From: Phycisphaerales bacterium
GTDB lineage: Bacteria > Planctomycetota > Phycisphaerae > Phycisphaerales > SM1A02
Reading direction: 5' to 3'
NCBI GenBank assembly: GCA_009692045.1
Contig: SIAA01000008.1
Location: 1 to 61,257, forward strand
DNA length: 61,257 bases
Shown here piece by piece: positions 25,567 through 35,188 of this stretch; within the stretch, counting starts at the first letter, position 1; every line of letters begins with the position of its first letter. Both the position numbers and the translations under genes were made by a program. The notes below the pieces were generated by a model. It saw only the letters and a program-made list of their open reading frames with translations, searched no databases and was not told where the DNA came from.

Positions 25567-25863
25567 CTATTCGGGATCGGCATTCGGTTCAACTTTCGCG
25601 GGAGTGGCAGCCCGCTTGGCCTCCTTGTAAACCGCGCGATTTGCAGCATAAATCGAGGGCAACTCCACGCACTCAACGGGGCGCCCCTCGCGGAAACACT
25701 CATGAAGCTTCTCGAGGGTTGGAACGCACCATCCGCAGCCGGTTCCCGCTCCGAGGCAGTCGGAGAGTTGGCTGGCGCGTTCTGGTCGTACACGCTCGAG
25801 GTAGCTGGTTAACTTGCGCAGCGATACATGGCGGCACAAACACACTTCGTCATCGGGCTGCAT
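25567..25863 (-). CDS. Bfd-like [2Fe-2S] ferredoxin
   Basis: The 98-residue protein has the Bfd/BFD-like arrangement Cys8-x-Cys10 ... Cys43-x2-Cys46 (CLCRHVS, then GTGCGWC). In bacterioferritin-associated ferredoxin this binds a [2Fe-2S] cluster and helps release iron. A C-terminal tail of about 40 residues is longer than in E. coli Bfd. ATG 25863 is chosen; GTG 25884 overlapping the upstream stop is possible. No bacterioferritin gene is in the window. Position upstream of feoA supports an iron role. Confidence 0.8.
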   Translation of the reverse strand: MQPDDEVCLCRHVSLRKLTSYLERVRPERASQLSDCLGAGTGCGWCVPTLEKLHECFREGRPVECVELPSIYAANRAVYKEAKRAATPAKVEPNADPE

Positions 25864-25880
25864 GGCTGAATCTGCTTCTC

Positions 25881-26774
25881 TCACACGCCGCCCGTAGCGG
25901 GTGCAGCGGGTGGGGCAGTCGCGGGGGCGTCGCCTGAGTTCTGGAGCGCAGTCTCGTGGGGAATCAAGTTTCGAACATTGAGGGTGAACTTGAACTCAAG
26001 GTATGGCCCTATGAAGGGCGAACCCTCAAACGCGGTGGGCTTGTCCAGTGACGGAACCACAATCGCCGTCGGCTGCAGCATCCCATCGAGGATGAACAGT
26101 TCGCCCCTCTCGGCAGTGGCGATCTTGCGCGTCAGCGTCGCATCTAGCCGAAGGTCGAAGGGGAATCCAATGGTCTCTCCGGTACTTGCGTTGACGACGA
26201 CGGCCTGCACGCTGGAGGTTTTTCGGGGACCGCTGCTGCCGTTCATCACTCGAACCGTCCACCTCACATGCTGGAACAACTCATTGTTGTTGTGATTGGC
26301 GAAGCGTCGCAGGTCGTTGATAGCCAGAGTGTGTGCCTTGCCTGCAGCGACGGGGGGAATCGGCTGATTGGAGTACTGTTGCTGATACAGAGCGCGGTAC
26401 TCGGCTACGACATCATCGCTTGATCTAGAGGCGCTCTCCAACGAATCAATGCCACTTCTCTGACCCGAGCCCGCGGCATCGGTGGGCTGCGCCCGGTCAG
26501 ATTCCGAGTCCTGCCCATCCCGAAATGCAGGTATCGGCTGCTTGGCACTACGAAGCGCCCCCTCCAATGCGGCGATGCGGCGCTCGAGGTAATCGATTTG
26601 TAGGTAGGCCGCCTCGAGGTCAGCCTCGAGCATGGCCTTTTCATCACTGGCTGCTGGAGTCGGCGCTGCGGGGGTGGCGTTGGCAGATGATTGCGCCGCG
26701 GCGAACGGGGATGAGCCCAGGCCCGTAGCAATCACAACGATCAGCAGTGGAATCAGTCGGCATAGGTCTTGCAT
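25881..26774 (-). CDS. Secreted coiled-coil protein of unknown function
   Basis: A signal peptide (to about residue 27, SPFAAAQ) is followed by an Ala/Pro linker and a coiled coil (about 45-78: MLEADLEAAYLQIDYLERR). After a Ser-rich spacer, a beta-rich C-terminal domain (about 145-280) contains RWTVRVMNGSSGPRKTSSVQ. No family is recognised. It is the first gene of the feo operon, overlapping or close to the Bfd-like gene, so an envelope role in iron acquisition is a guess. Confidence 0.6.
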   Translation of the reverse strand: MQDLCRLIPLLIVVIATGLGSSPFAAAQSSANATPAAPTPAASDEKAMLEADLEAAYLQIDYLERRIAALEGALRSAKQPIPAFRDGQDSESDRAQPTDAAGSGQRSGIDSLESASRSSDDVVAEYRALYQQQYSNQPIPPVAAGKAHTLAINDLRRFANHNNNELFQHVRWTVRVMNGSSGPRKTSSVQAVVVNASTGETIGFPFDLRLDATLTRKIATAERGELFILDGMLQPTAIVVPSLDKPTAFEGSPFIGPYLEFKFTLNVRNLIPHETALQNSGDAPATAPPAAPATGGV

Positions 26775-26856
26775 TGGGATATCCTAAGGTTGTCGATGAT
26801 ATCGTTTTGCAGGCTCTGACCATGCCAGCGCATCAGTCCCCCGGAGAACTAGAGTC

Positions 26857-28608
26857 ATGGAACCAGTCAGAACACTAGTGAGTGCCGCCCAGTCGCGCTT
26901 GGCGCGTCAGGCGTTTTGCTCGGAGTGGATTCGAGCACTGGTCCCGCTGGCAATCCTCATTGCGGTTCTAGCGTTGATTTCAAGAGTAGTTGGTTCGTGG
27001 TGGCCATCAATGGCGGACTCGGGCAAGGGACTGCCGATCGCCTTGGCAGCCGCGCTCGGACTTGCCGCGGTCTGGGCCTTGATCGCCGCCCGGGGCGGAC
27101 GATTGGGGGCCTTGGCCGCCGCGTCAATTCTGGATCAGCGCTTGGAGTTGCGCGACCGGCTCTCCACAGCCGTTGCCTTGCAGGCGCGTACTGATGTATT
27201 CGCCAAGGCTGCAGTGGAGGATGGCGTGCGGTGCGCCCGAGACCCCAAGGTGCGCGAGCGAATGTCTCGAGCGTTGCCCTATTGTGCCCCACGGCGCTGG
27301 TGGATTGGCCCTTCAGTACTAGGGCTGGCGGTGGTGGTGTGGGCATTTGTTCCCGTCGCATCGTTCTCCAAAGAGGCGGCCGCCGAGTCAGTGGCACTCG
27401 CTGCGGCCAAGGCGGTTTCTAACGATGTGGTGACTGAAGTCGTCAAACGGATTGAGCAGTCGCCCGAACTGTCGGGCACAGTGGCGCCCACTCCCACCTC
27501 GGGTGATGCCAAGATTGATCCTGCTGACGAAAAATCACTGACCCCCGATGACATTCGCCGCGATGCCATGCGCAAAGTCGCGCAGATGGAGCGCAAACTG
27601 GACGAGGTGCTCGTGGGCGAGCAGGCGCAGGAGCTCTCAGCACTCAAGGATGCACTCTCGCGGATGGATGCCCCCAAGGAGGGACCCGGCTCGGAACTCG
27701 CGCAATCCCTGAAGCGGGGCGACATGGTCGCCGCCAAGAAAGCGCTAGACCAACTGAAGCAGGACATCGAGACTGGCCAGTTGGACGAGAGCACAAAAAA
27801 GAAGTTGGAGGAGCAGTTGCAGGATTTGGCCAAGCAGCTCTCCGAGGCCGCCAACTCCAAGGATGCTCTGGAGCGAGCGCTAGCGGAGAGCGGGCTGGAC
27901 AAGAATCTGGCTAACAATCCTGAAGCTCTGAAGCGAGCAGCTGAGGCAGCAAAGCATTTGAATGCGGAGCAGCGTGAGGCGCTGATGCAGGCGCTGAAGG
28001 CACAGCAGGGCGCAGCGGGGAAGTGTCAGAAGTTGGGTGAAGCTTGCGGGGGAATGGGGAAGTCTGCCGGAGGATCGGGCTCCAGTGAGGACTTGAAGGC
28101 TGGTGCCAAGGGCGGCGACATGCTCTCGGAGCTGGAGTCGATGGAGCAAATGCTGCAGAGCGCCAGTGAGTGCAAGGGCAGTTGCACCAAAGCCAACAAG
28201 GCACTTGGGGATGGAATGTCGGGCAGTTGCAATGGCCCCGGCGGAACAAATCGAGGCCGAGCATCTGGAGAGCGGGCGGCCCCCGAGGCGACTGCTACCG
28301 GAACCAAACTGCGCAAGGAAAAAGTGGAACTGCAAGATGGAGAGGTCATCGCTCGGCAGTTGATCGAAGGGCCACCAGTAGTTGGCGAGAGCAAGCGCAC
28401 GCTGGAACGGGTAGCAGGCGATATCGGTACAGGCAGCGAGGAAGCAACCGACGATGATCCTGTGCCTCCGCGACTTCAGGAGGCTCATCAGCACTACTTT
28501 GGGGAGTTGAAAAAGCGTCTCGAGGCGCGCATGAGGGAAGCAGCTCCAGCCAAAGACGCAGATTCGGCTGCACCCAAACCCCCCAGTCCTGCTGGCGGTG
28601 GAGCGTGA
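26857..28608 (+). CDS. Membrane coiled-coil protein (DUF4175-like)
   Basis: Two N-terminal membrane helices (about 27-47 and 58-78) and a third (about 151-172) are followed by roughly 400 soluble residues. Long charged helices rich in Glu, Lys and Ala (about 225-380) point to a coiled coil, then comes a Gly/Cys-rich stretch with several Cys (GKCQKLGEACGGMG, ECKGSCTKANK). Similar proteins accompany MoxR/DUF58/VWA operons; the DUF4175 likeness is from memory. It starts the long operon, with GGAGAA before the ATG. Its stop overlaps the solute-binding protein start. Confidence 0.65.
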   Translation: MEPVRTLVSAAQSRLARQAFCSEWIRALVPLAILIAVLALISRVVGSWWPSMADSGKGLPIALAAALGLAAVWALIAARGGRLGALAAASILDQRLELRDRLSTAVALQARTDVFAKAAVEDGVRCARDPKVRERMSRALPYCAPRRWWIGPSVLGLAVVVWAFVPVASFSKEAAAESVALAAAKAVSNDVVTEVVKRIEQSPELSGTVAPTPTSGDAKIDPADEKSLTPDDIRRDAMRKVAQMERKLDEVLVGEQAQELSALKDALSRMDAPKEGPGSELAQSLKRGDMVAAKKALDQLKQDIETGQLDESTKKKLEEQLQDLAKQLSEAANSKDALERALAESGLDKNLANNPEALKRAAEAAKHLNAEQREALMQALKAQQGAAGKCQKLGEACGGMGKSAGGSGSSEDLKAGAKGGDMLSELESMEQMLQSASECKGSCTKANKALGDGMSGSCNGPGGTNRGRASGERAAPEATATGTKLRKEKVELQDGEVIARQLIEGPPVVGESKRTLERVAGDIGTGSEEATDDDPVPPRLQEAHQHYFGELKKRLEARMREAAPAKDADSAAPKPPSPAGGGA

Positions 28609-29621
28609 TGCCGCGGCTGGGGGTAGTACTTTCCACACTCCTCGCGCTATGTGCTTGTGAAGATCGATCACCCAGTATTGCGGTAGCAGTCGCGGTAGAT
28701 CAACGAGTCGCCAGTCAGGTACTGGATAACTTCGAACGCCAGTCCGGGGTACGGGTAGACGCTCTGTATGACACGGAGGGCGCCAAGACCAGCGGATTGC
28801 TGGCAACCGTGCGCGCGAGGAACGAGGGCGCACCACTTGGTGTCTGGTGGTCCGGGGAGTGCTACGCGACAGCACTGCTTGCTGACGATGGGCTCCTAGC
28901 CCCCATGCCGTCGGATCTGAGAGCCGAGTTGGATCCTCGGAATGTGGGGAGTACCCACCCGTGGCTGTCCTCAGTCGCGCGTCACCGTGTTGTGGCATGG
29001 AGGCCCGAGACCGATGATCCGCCTGCTGACTGGCTCGATCTCACCGATCCGCGCTTCAAGGGCCGGATTGCTATGGCCGATCCGAGATTCGGCACAACTC
29101 GCGGGCACTTCGGTGCCATCAAGACCTGGTTGGATTCGTCGCAGGGCAAGGAGGCTTTCGCCGAGTGGGCGCGCAAGTTGGCTGCGAATCAACCACTGAT
29201 TGTCACCAACGGCAACGCCGGAGCACTGGAGGCCGTGCTTCGAGGCGAGGCGGATTTCTGTGCGACTGACAGCGATGATGTCGCGTGCGCCGAGGTTCGA
29301 GGCGAGTTGCTCATGTCAACGCCGCTTCGACACGGAGCCCAACCCGGCGAAGGCCCGCTCCTGATTCCCAGCACCATCGCCGTGATCGCCAGCGGCGACT
29401 GCCCCGAAGCATGGGACTTGGTGCGGCATCTTGCCAGCGCTCATTCCCAATCTGTGATCGGCAGCGAGTGCGGCGATCGCATACCGCCAGGACAGTCGGG
29501 CGACTCGCTGGATGTGTCACCGACAGACGCAGCAAGAGCGATGAACGAGGCCGTGGCGGAGTTCATGCGCGCCGTGGCGGCACAGCGGGCGGCAGCGTCC
29601 TCGGCCGGAGCGGGGATGTGA
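28605..29621 (+). CDS. ABC transporter solute-binding lipoprotein, Fe(III)/FbpA type
   Basis: A short signal peptide ends in the lipobox LCAC (Cys at about 18-19). The mature protein follows the FbpA/FutA pattern: IAVAVAVDQRVASQVLDNFERQSGVRVDALYDTEG, GVWWSGECYATALLADDGLLAP, and WLDLTDPRFKGRIAMADPRFG. Family members bind ferric iron in the periplasm, but I cannot identify the metal ligands with certainty. The start is GTG 28605 or the adjacent ATG 28608. It overlaps the permease gene by GTGA. Confidence 0.83.
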   Translation: MMPRLGVVLSTLLALCACEDRSPSIAVAVAVDQRVASQVLDNFERQSGVRVDALYDTEGAKTSGLLATVRARNEGAPLGVWWSGECYATALLADDGLLAPMPSDLRAELDPRNVGSTHPWLSSVARHRVVAWRPETDDPPADWLDLTDPRFKGRIAMADPRFGTTRGHFGAIKTWLDSSQGKEAFAEWARKLAANQPLIVTNGNAGALEAVLRGEADFCATDSDDVACAEVRGELLMSTPLRHGAQPGEGPLLIPSTIAVIASGDCPEAWDLVRHLASAHSQSVIGSECGDRIPPGQSGDSLDVSPTDAARAMNEAVAEFMRAVAAQRAAASSAGAGM

Positions 29622-32206
29622 GACAGAATCGTGGCGGTGCCGGATGGCCATTCGCCGCCGCGGGATTGCTGCTCTTCGCCCTGGCTGTGGTTTGTCCTCT
29701 GACCATGGCGCTGCTGCGCTCGGCTGCTGAAACAAATGTCGAGACCGGCTCCGCCGTCTGGCAAACTGTCGAACCCATCAACTTGCTGATGGCACGCACA
29801 CTTTGGTGGGCCGCCTCATGTGCCACCGCGGCCGCGCTCATCGGCTGGTTGACGGGCCGAGCGATGCGGCAATCGTGCATTTTCACTCGAGTCGCATCTC
29901 TGGTAGTTCCACTCTTGCCGCCCTATGCAGTGTTCTACGCACTGTGGCGACTGTTTCCGCCGGGCTGTTGGCTAGAGCGAGTCGCAGCCGAGTGGGGCAA
30001 TGCGGGTCTGCTTAGGCAGTCGTTACTCGGCGCGACTCTGATCCTCTGGGGCTGGGCCGTTGTGGCATGGATCGTCTGCTGTCTCGGTGGCAGTGGCGCC
30101 CGTTCCCAGCGCGAGTTGCTTGCGGTCGATGGAGCGCGGTGGTCGGCGCGTTTCGCTTCGGCTTGGCGGGAGGACAGATGGGCGCTGCTCATGGGATGGA
30201 TCGCACTCACTCTCTTCTTCGTTGGCGATACCACTGCCTTTGATGTTGCCCAGGTGCGCACCATCGGATTCGAACTGCGCACACTTGATTCACTAGGTAT
30301 GGCGGCTGGGCAACTGACCCAACTTGGCGCTCCCGCGATCTTCTTGGTGGTGCTGGGTGTGGGTGCGATCGTGCTTCTCGCCCGCCGGGGAGAAGCGCGC
30401 GGCTCTGGGGTCGTCTCAACCTGCGCGGTTGAACCATCAGGCTTCCTCCGCGGCGCCTCTACCAATCGAGGCGCCAGTCGCATGGTGCGCATCGCCAACT
30501 TGCTCGTTTGGATTCTTGCGGGGATCGTGGTGGGAGCTCTGTTCCTCCTCGCAAGTTCCCTCAGTGGAGCCTCGATCAGATCGGAGTTTGTGCTGTTCGA
30601 TCTGCGTGCCGCGGCCAACTCTCTGCAGTTGGCATGTATGGCAGGAGTCTTGGGAGCAGTGATTGCAGTGGCACACTTCGCGCTCGCCGCCGGTAATCGA
30701 CTTTGGCGAACTACAGGGTTCACCCTCTTCGCACTCTGGCTGGCGGTGGGGTGTGTGCCGGGGACCCTGATTGCGCTGGTGCAACTTCATGCTTGGCACT
30801 CGAGCGGAATGAGTTGGGTGGTCGATCAGGCCTCGATAGGAACCCTGCTGGGAGAGCTATGCAGGTTTGCTTTTGCAGCTGCTCTCATCGGGACTGTGGC
30901 GGGTACCTACTTCAGGCGAGATCGCGAACTGCAGGATCAGATCGCCCTCGAGCCACTTACCTTCCGGGGCTACTGCCGCCTAGCGCGGGGCACACTTCTC
31001 ATACTGGCGGCGGTTGCCTTTGCAGTTACGGCCACTCTTGCCGCCGGTGAGGTCGTTATCGCCGGCAGATTGCAGGCGCCCGGAGCAGAGCTTCTTGCCT
31101 CCAGCCTTTTGAATGCCATCCACTATCAGGATGCCGCTGGTGTACTGCTGGCGCTGCCCATGCTCGCTGGCATGGCAGTGCTGTCTGCTCTCGTGCTGGC
31201 GTTGCTCCTTCGCCGCGCAGTAATCATCTGCGCCGTCGCCGGGGCGCTGTGCCTGAGTGCATCAGCCTGTGATGAACAGGTTGATCAGGGTGGCACCAGC
31301 TCGGCGATCGTTGCGGTTTCAGAGTCGATCACTCCCGAGCGGCTCGTTCCCACCATCTGTTTCGGCGCCGCGGGGCGAGTCCCTGGACGATTTGAGTATC
31401 CGCGAGCGATTGACATCAGCCCGCTCACGGGTGAGATGGTCGTGATCGACAAGGCGGCGCAGGTGCAGGTATTCGATGCTGCGGGCAAACTCTCCAGATT
31501 CTGGCGCATGCCCGAGTGGGAAATGGGGAAGCCCACCGGCGTCACCGTGGATGCCGAGGGGTTCATCTGGGTGGCAGACACGCATTACCACCGGGTGATT
31601 CGTTTTCGACCAAGTGGCGAGGAGAGCCTGCGAATCGGCGAGTATGGCCAGGGCCCCGGGCAGTTCATCTATCCCACCGACATCGCCATTCTTCCCCAAG
31701 GGGAGGTCATGATTTCGGAGTACGGCGGTAACGATCGCGTTCAGGTGTTTACCAAGGATGGTCAGTTCATCCGTGAGTTTGGCTCTCATGGTTCCGGTTC
31801 TGCGGAGTTCATTCGCCCGCAGGCACTGGCACTTTCTCTCGACAGCTCAGAGGTGTTCATCGCCGATGCCTGCAATCACCGCATCCAAGTATTCGGGGTC
31901 GATGGCGCATGGCGGCGAACGATCTCCCACATCGGTCGAGAGCCGGGCGCGCTTGCCTATCCCTACTCGCTGTTGGTTCTGGACGACGGTTCGTTGCTCG
32001 TAAGCGAGTTCGGCAACAATCGCATTCAACGCCTTGATGCGCGCACCGGCGAGTCTCGGGGAATGTGGGGCGGAGCAGGGCATGAGGAGGGGAGGCTGCT
32101 CATTCCCTGGGCCGTGGCTCGTCTGGGGACCCGCTACGCCGTCCTCGACTCGGGGAACTCACGCGTCGTCGTCATCGACTTTCCCCCTTGGGACTTACGG
32201 CGCTAG
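29618..32206 (+). CDS. ABC transporter permease fused to an NHL-repeat propeller
   Basis: From GTG 29618 (GTGA overlap with the binding-protein gene) the frame encodes 862 residues without a stop. Residues 1-530 form a two-halved FbpB-like permease with about twelve hydrophobic segments and a recognisable EAA-type loop in the first half (ELLAVDGARW). At about 531-551 follows a segment that looks exactly like a lipoprotein signal (RRAVIICAVAGALCLSASAC). Residues 552-862 form an NHL six-bladed propeller (GFIWVADTHYHRVIRF, EVMISEYGGNDRVQVF, EVFIADACNHRIQVF). No ABC ATPase gene is adjacent. It is either a real fusion or two genes that lost a stop. Confidence 0.75.
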   Translation: MRQNRGGAGWPFAAAGLLLFALAVVCPLTMALLRSAAETNVETGSAVWQTVEPINLLMARTLWWAASCATAAALIGWLTGRAMRQSCIFTRVASLVVPLLPPYAVFYALWRLFPPGCWLERVAAEWGNAGLLRQSLLGATLILWGWAVVAWIVCCLGGSGARSQRELLAVDGARWSARFASAWREDRWALLMGWIALTLFFVGDTTAFDVAQVRTIGFELRTLDSLGMAAGQLTQLGAPAIFLVVLGVGAIVLLARRGEARGSGVVSTCAVEPSGFLRGASTNRGASRMVRIANLLVWILAGIVVGALFLLASSLSGASIRSEFVLFDLRAAANSLQLACMAGVLGAVIAVAHFALAAGNRLWRTTGFTLFALWLAVGCVPGTLIALVQLHAWHSSGMSWVVDQASIGTLLGELCRFAFAAALIGTVAGTYFRRDRELQDQIALEPLTFRGYCRLARGTLLILAAVAFAVTATLAAGEVVIAGRLQAPGAELLASSLLNAIHYQDAAGVLLALPMLAGMAVLSALVLALLLRRAVIICAVAGALCLSASACDEQVDQGGTSSAIVAVSESITPERLVPTICFGAAGRVPGRFEYPRAIDISPLTGEMVVIDKAAQVQVFDAAGKLSRFWRMPEWEMGKPTGVTVDAEGFIWVADTHYHRVIRFRPSGEESLRIGEYGQGPGQFIYPTDIAILPQGEVMISEYGGNDRVQVFTKDGQFIREFGSHGSGSAEFIRPQALALSLDSSEVFIADACNHRIQVFGVDGAWRRTISHIGREPGALAYPYSLLVLDDGSLLVSEFGNNRIQRLDARTGESRGMWGGAGHEEGRLLIPWAVARLGTRYAVLDSGNSRVVVIDFPPWDLRR

Positions 32207-32227
32207 TCGCAGAGTAATCTTCCTTCA

Positions 32228-35188
32228 ATGCTGCTGGCGAGTTCGATAGTGCTGGAGAGACCGGAGGCGCTGTTCATTCTCGTGCTGCTGCCTCTCTTCT
32301 GGTTTGTTGGCTATCGCCGCTGGCAGGTCACCGGTCCGGTCAAGGCTTGGAGTAGTGCGATTGCTCGAACCCTGCTGGTTCTACTGCTCGTTGCGAGCAT
32401 CGCTCAACCCCGAATCGTTGATACCAGCGGCGGGCTGACCCTGATGGTCGTCGCCGATGTCAGTCGCAGCATCCCTCAGGCGCAGCGGATCGAAGCCGAT
32501 GAATTTCTGCAGAAGGTGGCGAAGTCGCGCCTGCTGGAGGAGGATCGCCTCGGGCTGGTAGCGGTGGCGCGGCACGCCGACACGCTGGCGATGCCGGCGC
32601 AGGATGCCGTCCTATCGACCGCGGTCGCTGCCGGTGACTTCGATGGCACCGACATCTCTGCCGGAATCAAACGAGCGTTGGCGTTGCTCCCACCCGATAC
32701 GGCTAGTCGGATCCTTCTGGTGTCGGATGGCAATGAAACGATGGGCAATGCCATGGAGGCAGCGGATCTCGCCCGCGCTAATGGCATTCCCATCGATGTG
32801 CTGCCCCTGCAATACACCCACGAGCGCGAGGTGGTGTTCGAAGGGCTCCGCGCACCTGCGCGCGCGCGTGTGGGGCAGTCAGTTGATCTGAAACTATTTC
32901 TTAGAAGTCAGGGAGCGGCTAGCGGGGTGATTCTTCTTTGGCGCAACGACAAGCCCGTGGATCTTGATCCCGATGGAGCGGGAGTGGGCCTGAGGGTCGA
33001 ACTTCCCCCGGGTGCCAGCACACTCACTATTCCGGTGAGCGTTGAAGCAGCCGGTGCCCATCGATTCCGCGCCATCTTCGAGCCGACCGATGGGGACTCG
33101 ATGCTGGAGAACAATGTCGCGGCGGGAACGATATTCGCCTCTGGAGAGGGACGCATTCTGGTGATCGATGACACCGGAGACGAGTCAAGCTCATTCGTCC
33201 AGGCGTTGCAGCAGGGCCACATTGCAGTTGATGTGGTTACCAGCGAGCAGCTCTCGGCCGGAGCCGACTTCCTGGCCTCTTATGACGCCATCGTGCTGGC
33301 AAACATCCCGCGTTTCGCCATCGACAATGAAACCGATCGAATCCTGCACTCTTTCGTGCACGATTTGGGTGGCGGCCTGCTCATGCTCGGCGGAGATCAT
33401 TCTTTCGGTGCCGGTGGTTGGATCGACTCTCAGACCGCCAAGGCCCTTCCGGTGAAACTTGATCCGCCGCAGACTCGCGAGTTGCCACGGGGATCGCTGA
33501 TCCTGGTGGTGCATTCCTGCGAAATGGCCCAGGGAAACTACTGGGGGCAGGAGGTTGCCGTTAGCGCCATTGATGCTCTGAGCCGTCTTGACTATGTGGG
33601 AATCATCACCTTCGGGTTTGGCCGGGGGGATGGAAACTTTGGTGCCAGTTGGGCGTTCCCTCTGCAACTCGCCGGTGACAAGTCCGCGGCGAAGTCGGCT
33701 GCCAAGGGCATGCAGGTGGGTGATATGCCCGACTTTCAACCGACTCTGGAGCTGTCGCTCAAGGGTCTGGACTCAGTTCGCGCCGGACAGAAGCATGTCA
33801 TCATCATCAGCGATGGCGATCCCGCGCCGCCCTCGCAAAAACTGCTCGATGAGTTCAAGTCGCGCAAGGTGACGGTGACCACTGTGATGGTCGCCGGTCA
33901 CGGCACGGCGGAAGACAACAACAACATGCGCGCCGTCGCCGAGCAAACCGGGGGCAACTTTTATAATGTGGTGAACCCCAAGCACCTGCCCAAGATATTT
34001 GTGAAGGAGGCGACCTTGGTGTCGCGCTCCCTGATTATCGAGGGAGAGTTTGTCCCGCGCTTCACCAGCGGATTGCCTGGGCCGGTCGATGGGTTTTCTG
34101 GCGTGCCACCTGTTTCGGGCTATGTTCTTACCGTTCCGCGCGAGGGATTGGCGCAGATTCCCATTTCTATTCCCAACGCCGATGGGGTCGATCCACTGTT
34201 CGCCTACTGGAACTATGGACTGGGAAAGTCGGCTGCCTTCACCAGCGACCTCTCCGGGCGGTGGGGCGGTGCCTGGGTCAAGTGGGCTTCGTTTCAGTCA
34301 TTTTGGGAGCGGGTGATCCGATGGCTGGCTCGACCCGCGACTCCGCGCGATGTGATCATGTCCACCCGCCTAGATGGTGATCGCGGCATTGTTGAACTTG
34401 AGGCAGTGAGCGGCGAGGGAGGGTTTTCTAACTTCCTCAGGACCAATGCTGTCGTACTCGGCCCCGACGGTTACCCTGTCCCACTTCAACTCGAGCAGAT
34501 TGGTCCCGGTCGGTATCGGGGAGAGTTTGCCGCTTCCGAAGCCGGGGCATATCTGGTCAATGTGGGGTTCACCGGCACCGACGGCGCGGCTGCCGGCAGC
34601 GTTCAGTCGTCGTTGAATGTTGCCTACCAACGGGAGTTCCGCGCAACTCGCGACAACGCTGCGCTCATGCACGCCATCGCTGAGAGAACGGGGGGAAGAG
34701 TTCTTAGGGTCGCGGATGCGGGAACCTACGATGCCTTCGATCGCCGCGGACTGGTCATGCCTGAGAGTGCTCGGCGCATCTGGGATCTGCTGGCAATCAT
34801 CGCCGCGGCGCTCCTCGTGATAGATGTGGCAATCCGGCGGCTCGCCTTTGACACTGCTGCCGCGCGCGAGATGGCTGAGCGAGCGCTAGGGGCGAGCGCT
34901 CCGGGAACGGCCGGTGGAATCGAAGCCTGGAAACGAGCGCGCAGTGCTGCCCCTAGTGGTGATGAGAGCCGCGCCAAGAGCCAGGGGGCAAGGAGCTCTG
35001 CTGCGGCCGTCGAGTCATCCATCAAACCCGTCTCTGGTCGCATCGTTGCAGAGCCGCCCTCGGTGGTCAAGAGCGAGAGTGAGGGAGAGCCCACTTCGGC
35101 TATCGATCGATTGCGCGCCGCCAAGGAGCGAGCGCGGCGAGAGGCAGAGGAACGGGGCAATCCTGATGCCGATGGTGGCGGGAACTGA
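32228..35188 (+). CDS. Membrane protein with two VWA domains and a glutamine-amidotransferase-like domain
   Basis: Two N-terminal helices (about 10-27 and 43-60) are followed by a VWA domain with a MIDAS-type DVSRS motif (about 78-250) and a beta-sandwich. Next is a class I glutamine-amidotransferase-like domain (LGGGLLMLGGDHSFGAGGW) without visible catalytic Cys. A second VWA domain follows (VDILVVHS-type start, IIISDGDPAPP). A C-terminal helix near residue 865 precedes a charged cytoplasmic tail. Such proteins sit with MoxR ATPases in many planctomycetes. The stop TGA directly touches the moxR start. Confidence 0.8.
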   Translation: MLLASSIVLERPEALFILVLLPLFWFVGYRRWQVTGPVKAWSSAIARTLLVLLLVASIAQPRIVDTSGGLTLMVVADVSRSIPQAQRIEADEFLQKVAKSRLLEEDRLGLVAVARHADTLAMPAQDAVLSTAVAAGDFDGTDISAGIKRALALLPPDTASRILLVSDGNETMGNAMEAADLARANGIPIDVLPLQYTHEREVVFEGLRAPARARVGQSVDLKLFLRSQGAASGVILLWRNDKPVDLDPDGAGVGLRVELPPGASTLTIPVSVEAAGAHRFRAIFEPTDGDSMLENNVAAGTIFASGEGRILVIDDTGDESSSFVQALQQGHIAVDVVTSEQLSAGADFLASYDAIVLANIPRFAIDNETDRILHSFVHDLGGGLLMLGGDHSFGAGGWIDSQTAKALPVKLDPPQTRELPRGSLILVVHSCEMAQGNYWGQEVAVSAIDALSRLDYVGIITFGFGRGDGNFGASWAFPLQLAGDKSAAKSAAKGMQVGDMPDFQPTLELSLKGLDSVRAGQKHVIIISDGDPAPPSQKLLDEFKSRKVTVTTVMVAGHGTAEDNNNMRAVAEQTGGNFYNVVNPKHLPKIFVKEATLVSRSLIIEGEFVPRFTSGLPGPVDGFSGVPPVSGYVLTVPREGLAQIPISIPNADGVDPLFAYWNYGLGKSAAFTSDLSGRWGGAWVKWASFQSFWERVIRWLARPATPRDVIMSTRLDGDRGIVELEAVSGEGGFSNFLRTNAVVLGPDGYPVPLQLEQIGPGRYRGEFAASEAGAYLVNVGFTGTDGAAAGSVQSSLNVAYQREFRATRDNAALMHAIAERTGGRVLRVADAGTYDAFDRRGLVMPESARRIWDLLAIIAAALLVIDVAIRRLAFDTAAAREMAERALGASAPGTAGGIEAWKRARSAAPSGDESRAKSQGARSSAAAVESSIKPVSGRIVAEPPSVVKSESEGEPTSAIDRLRAAKERARREAEERGNPDADGGGN

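Noticed and set aside
27880-28998. Minus-strand open frame of 372 codons
   Set aside because: Antisense to the coiled-coil membrane gene and the solute-binding protein; rich in Arg, Ser and Cys without structure.
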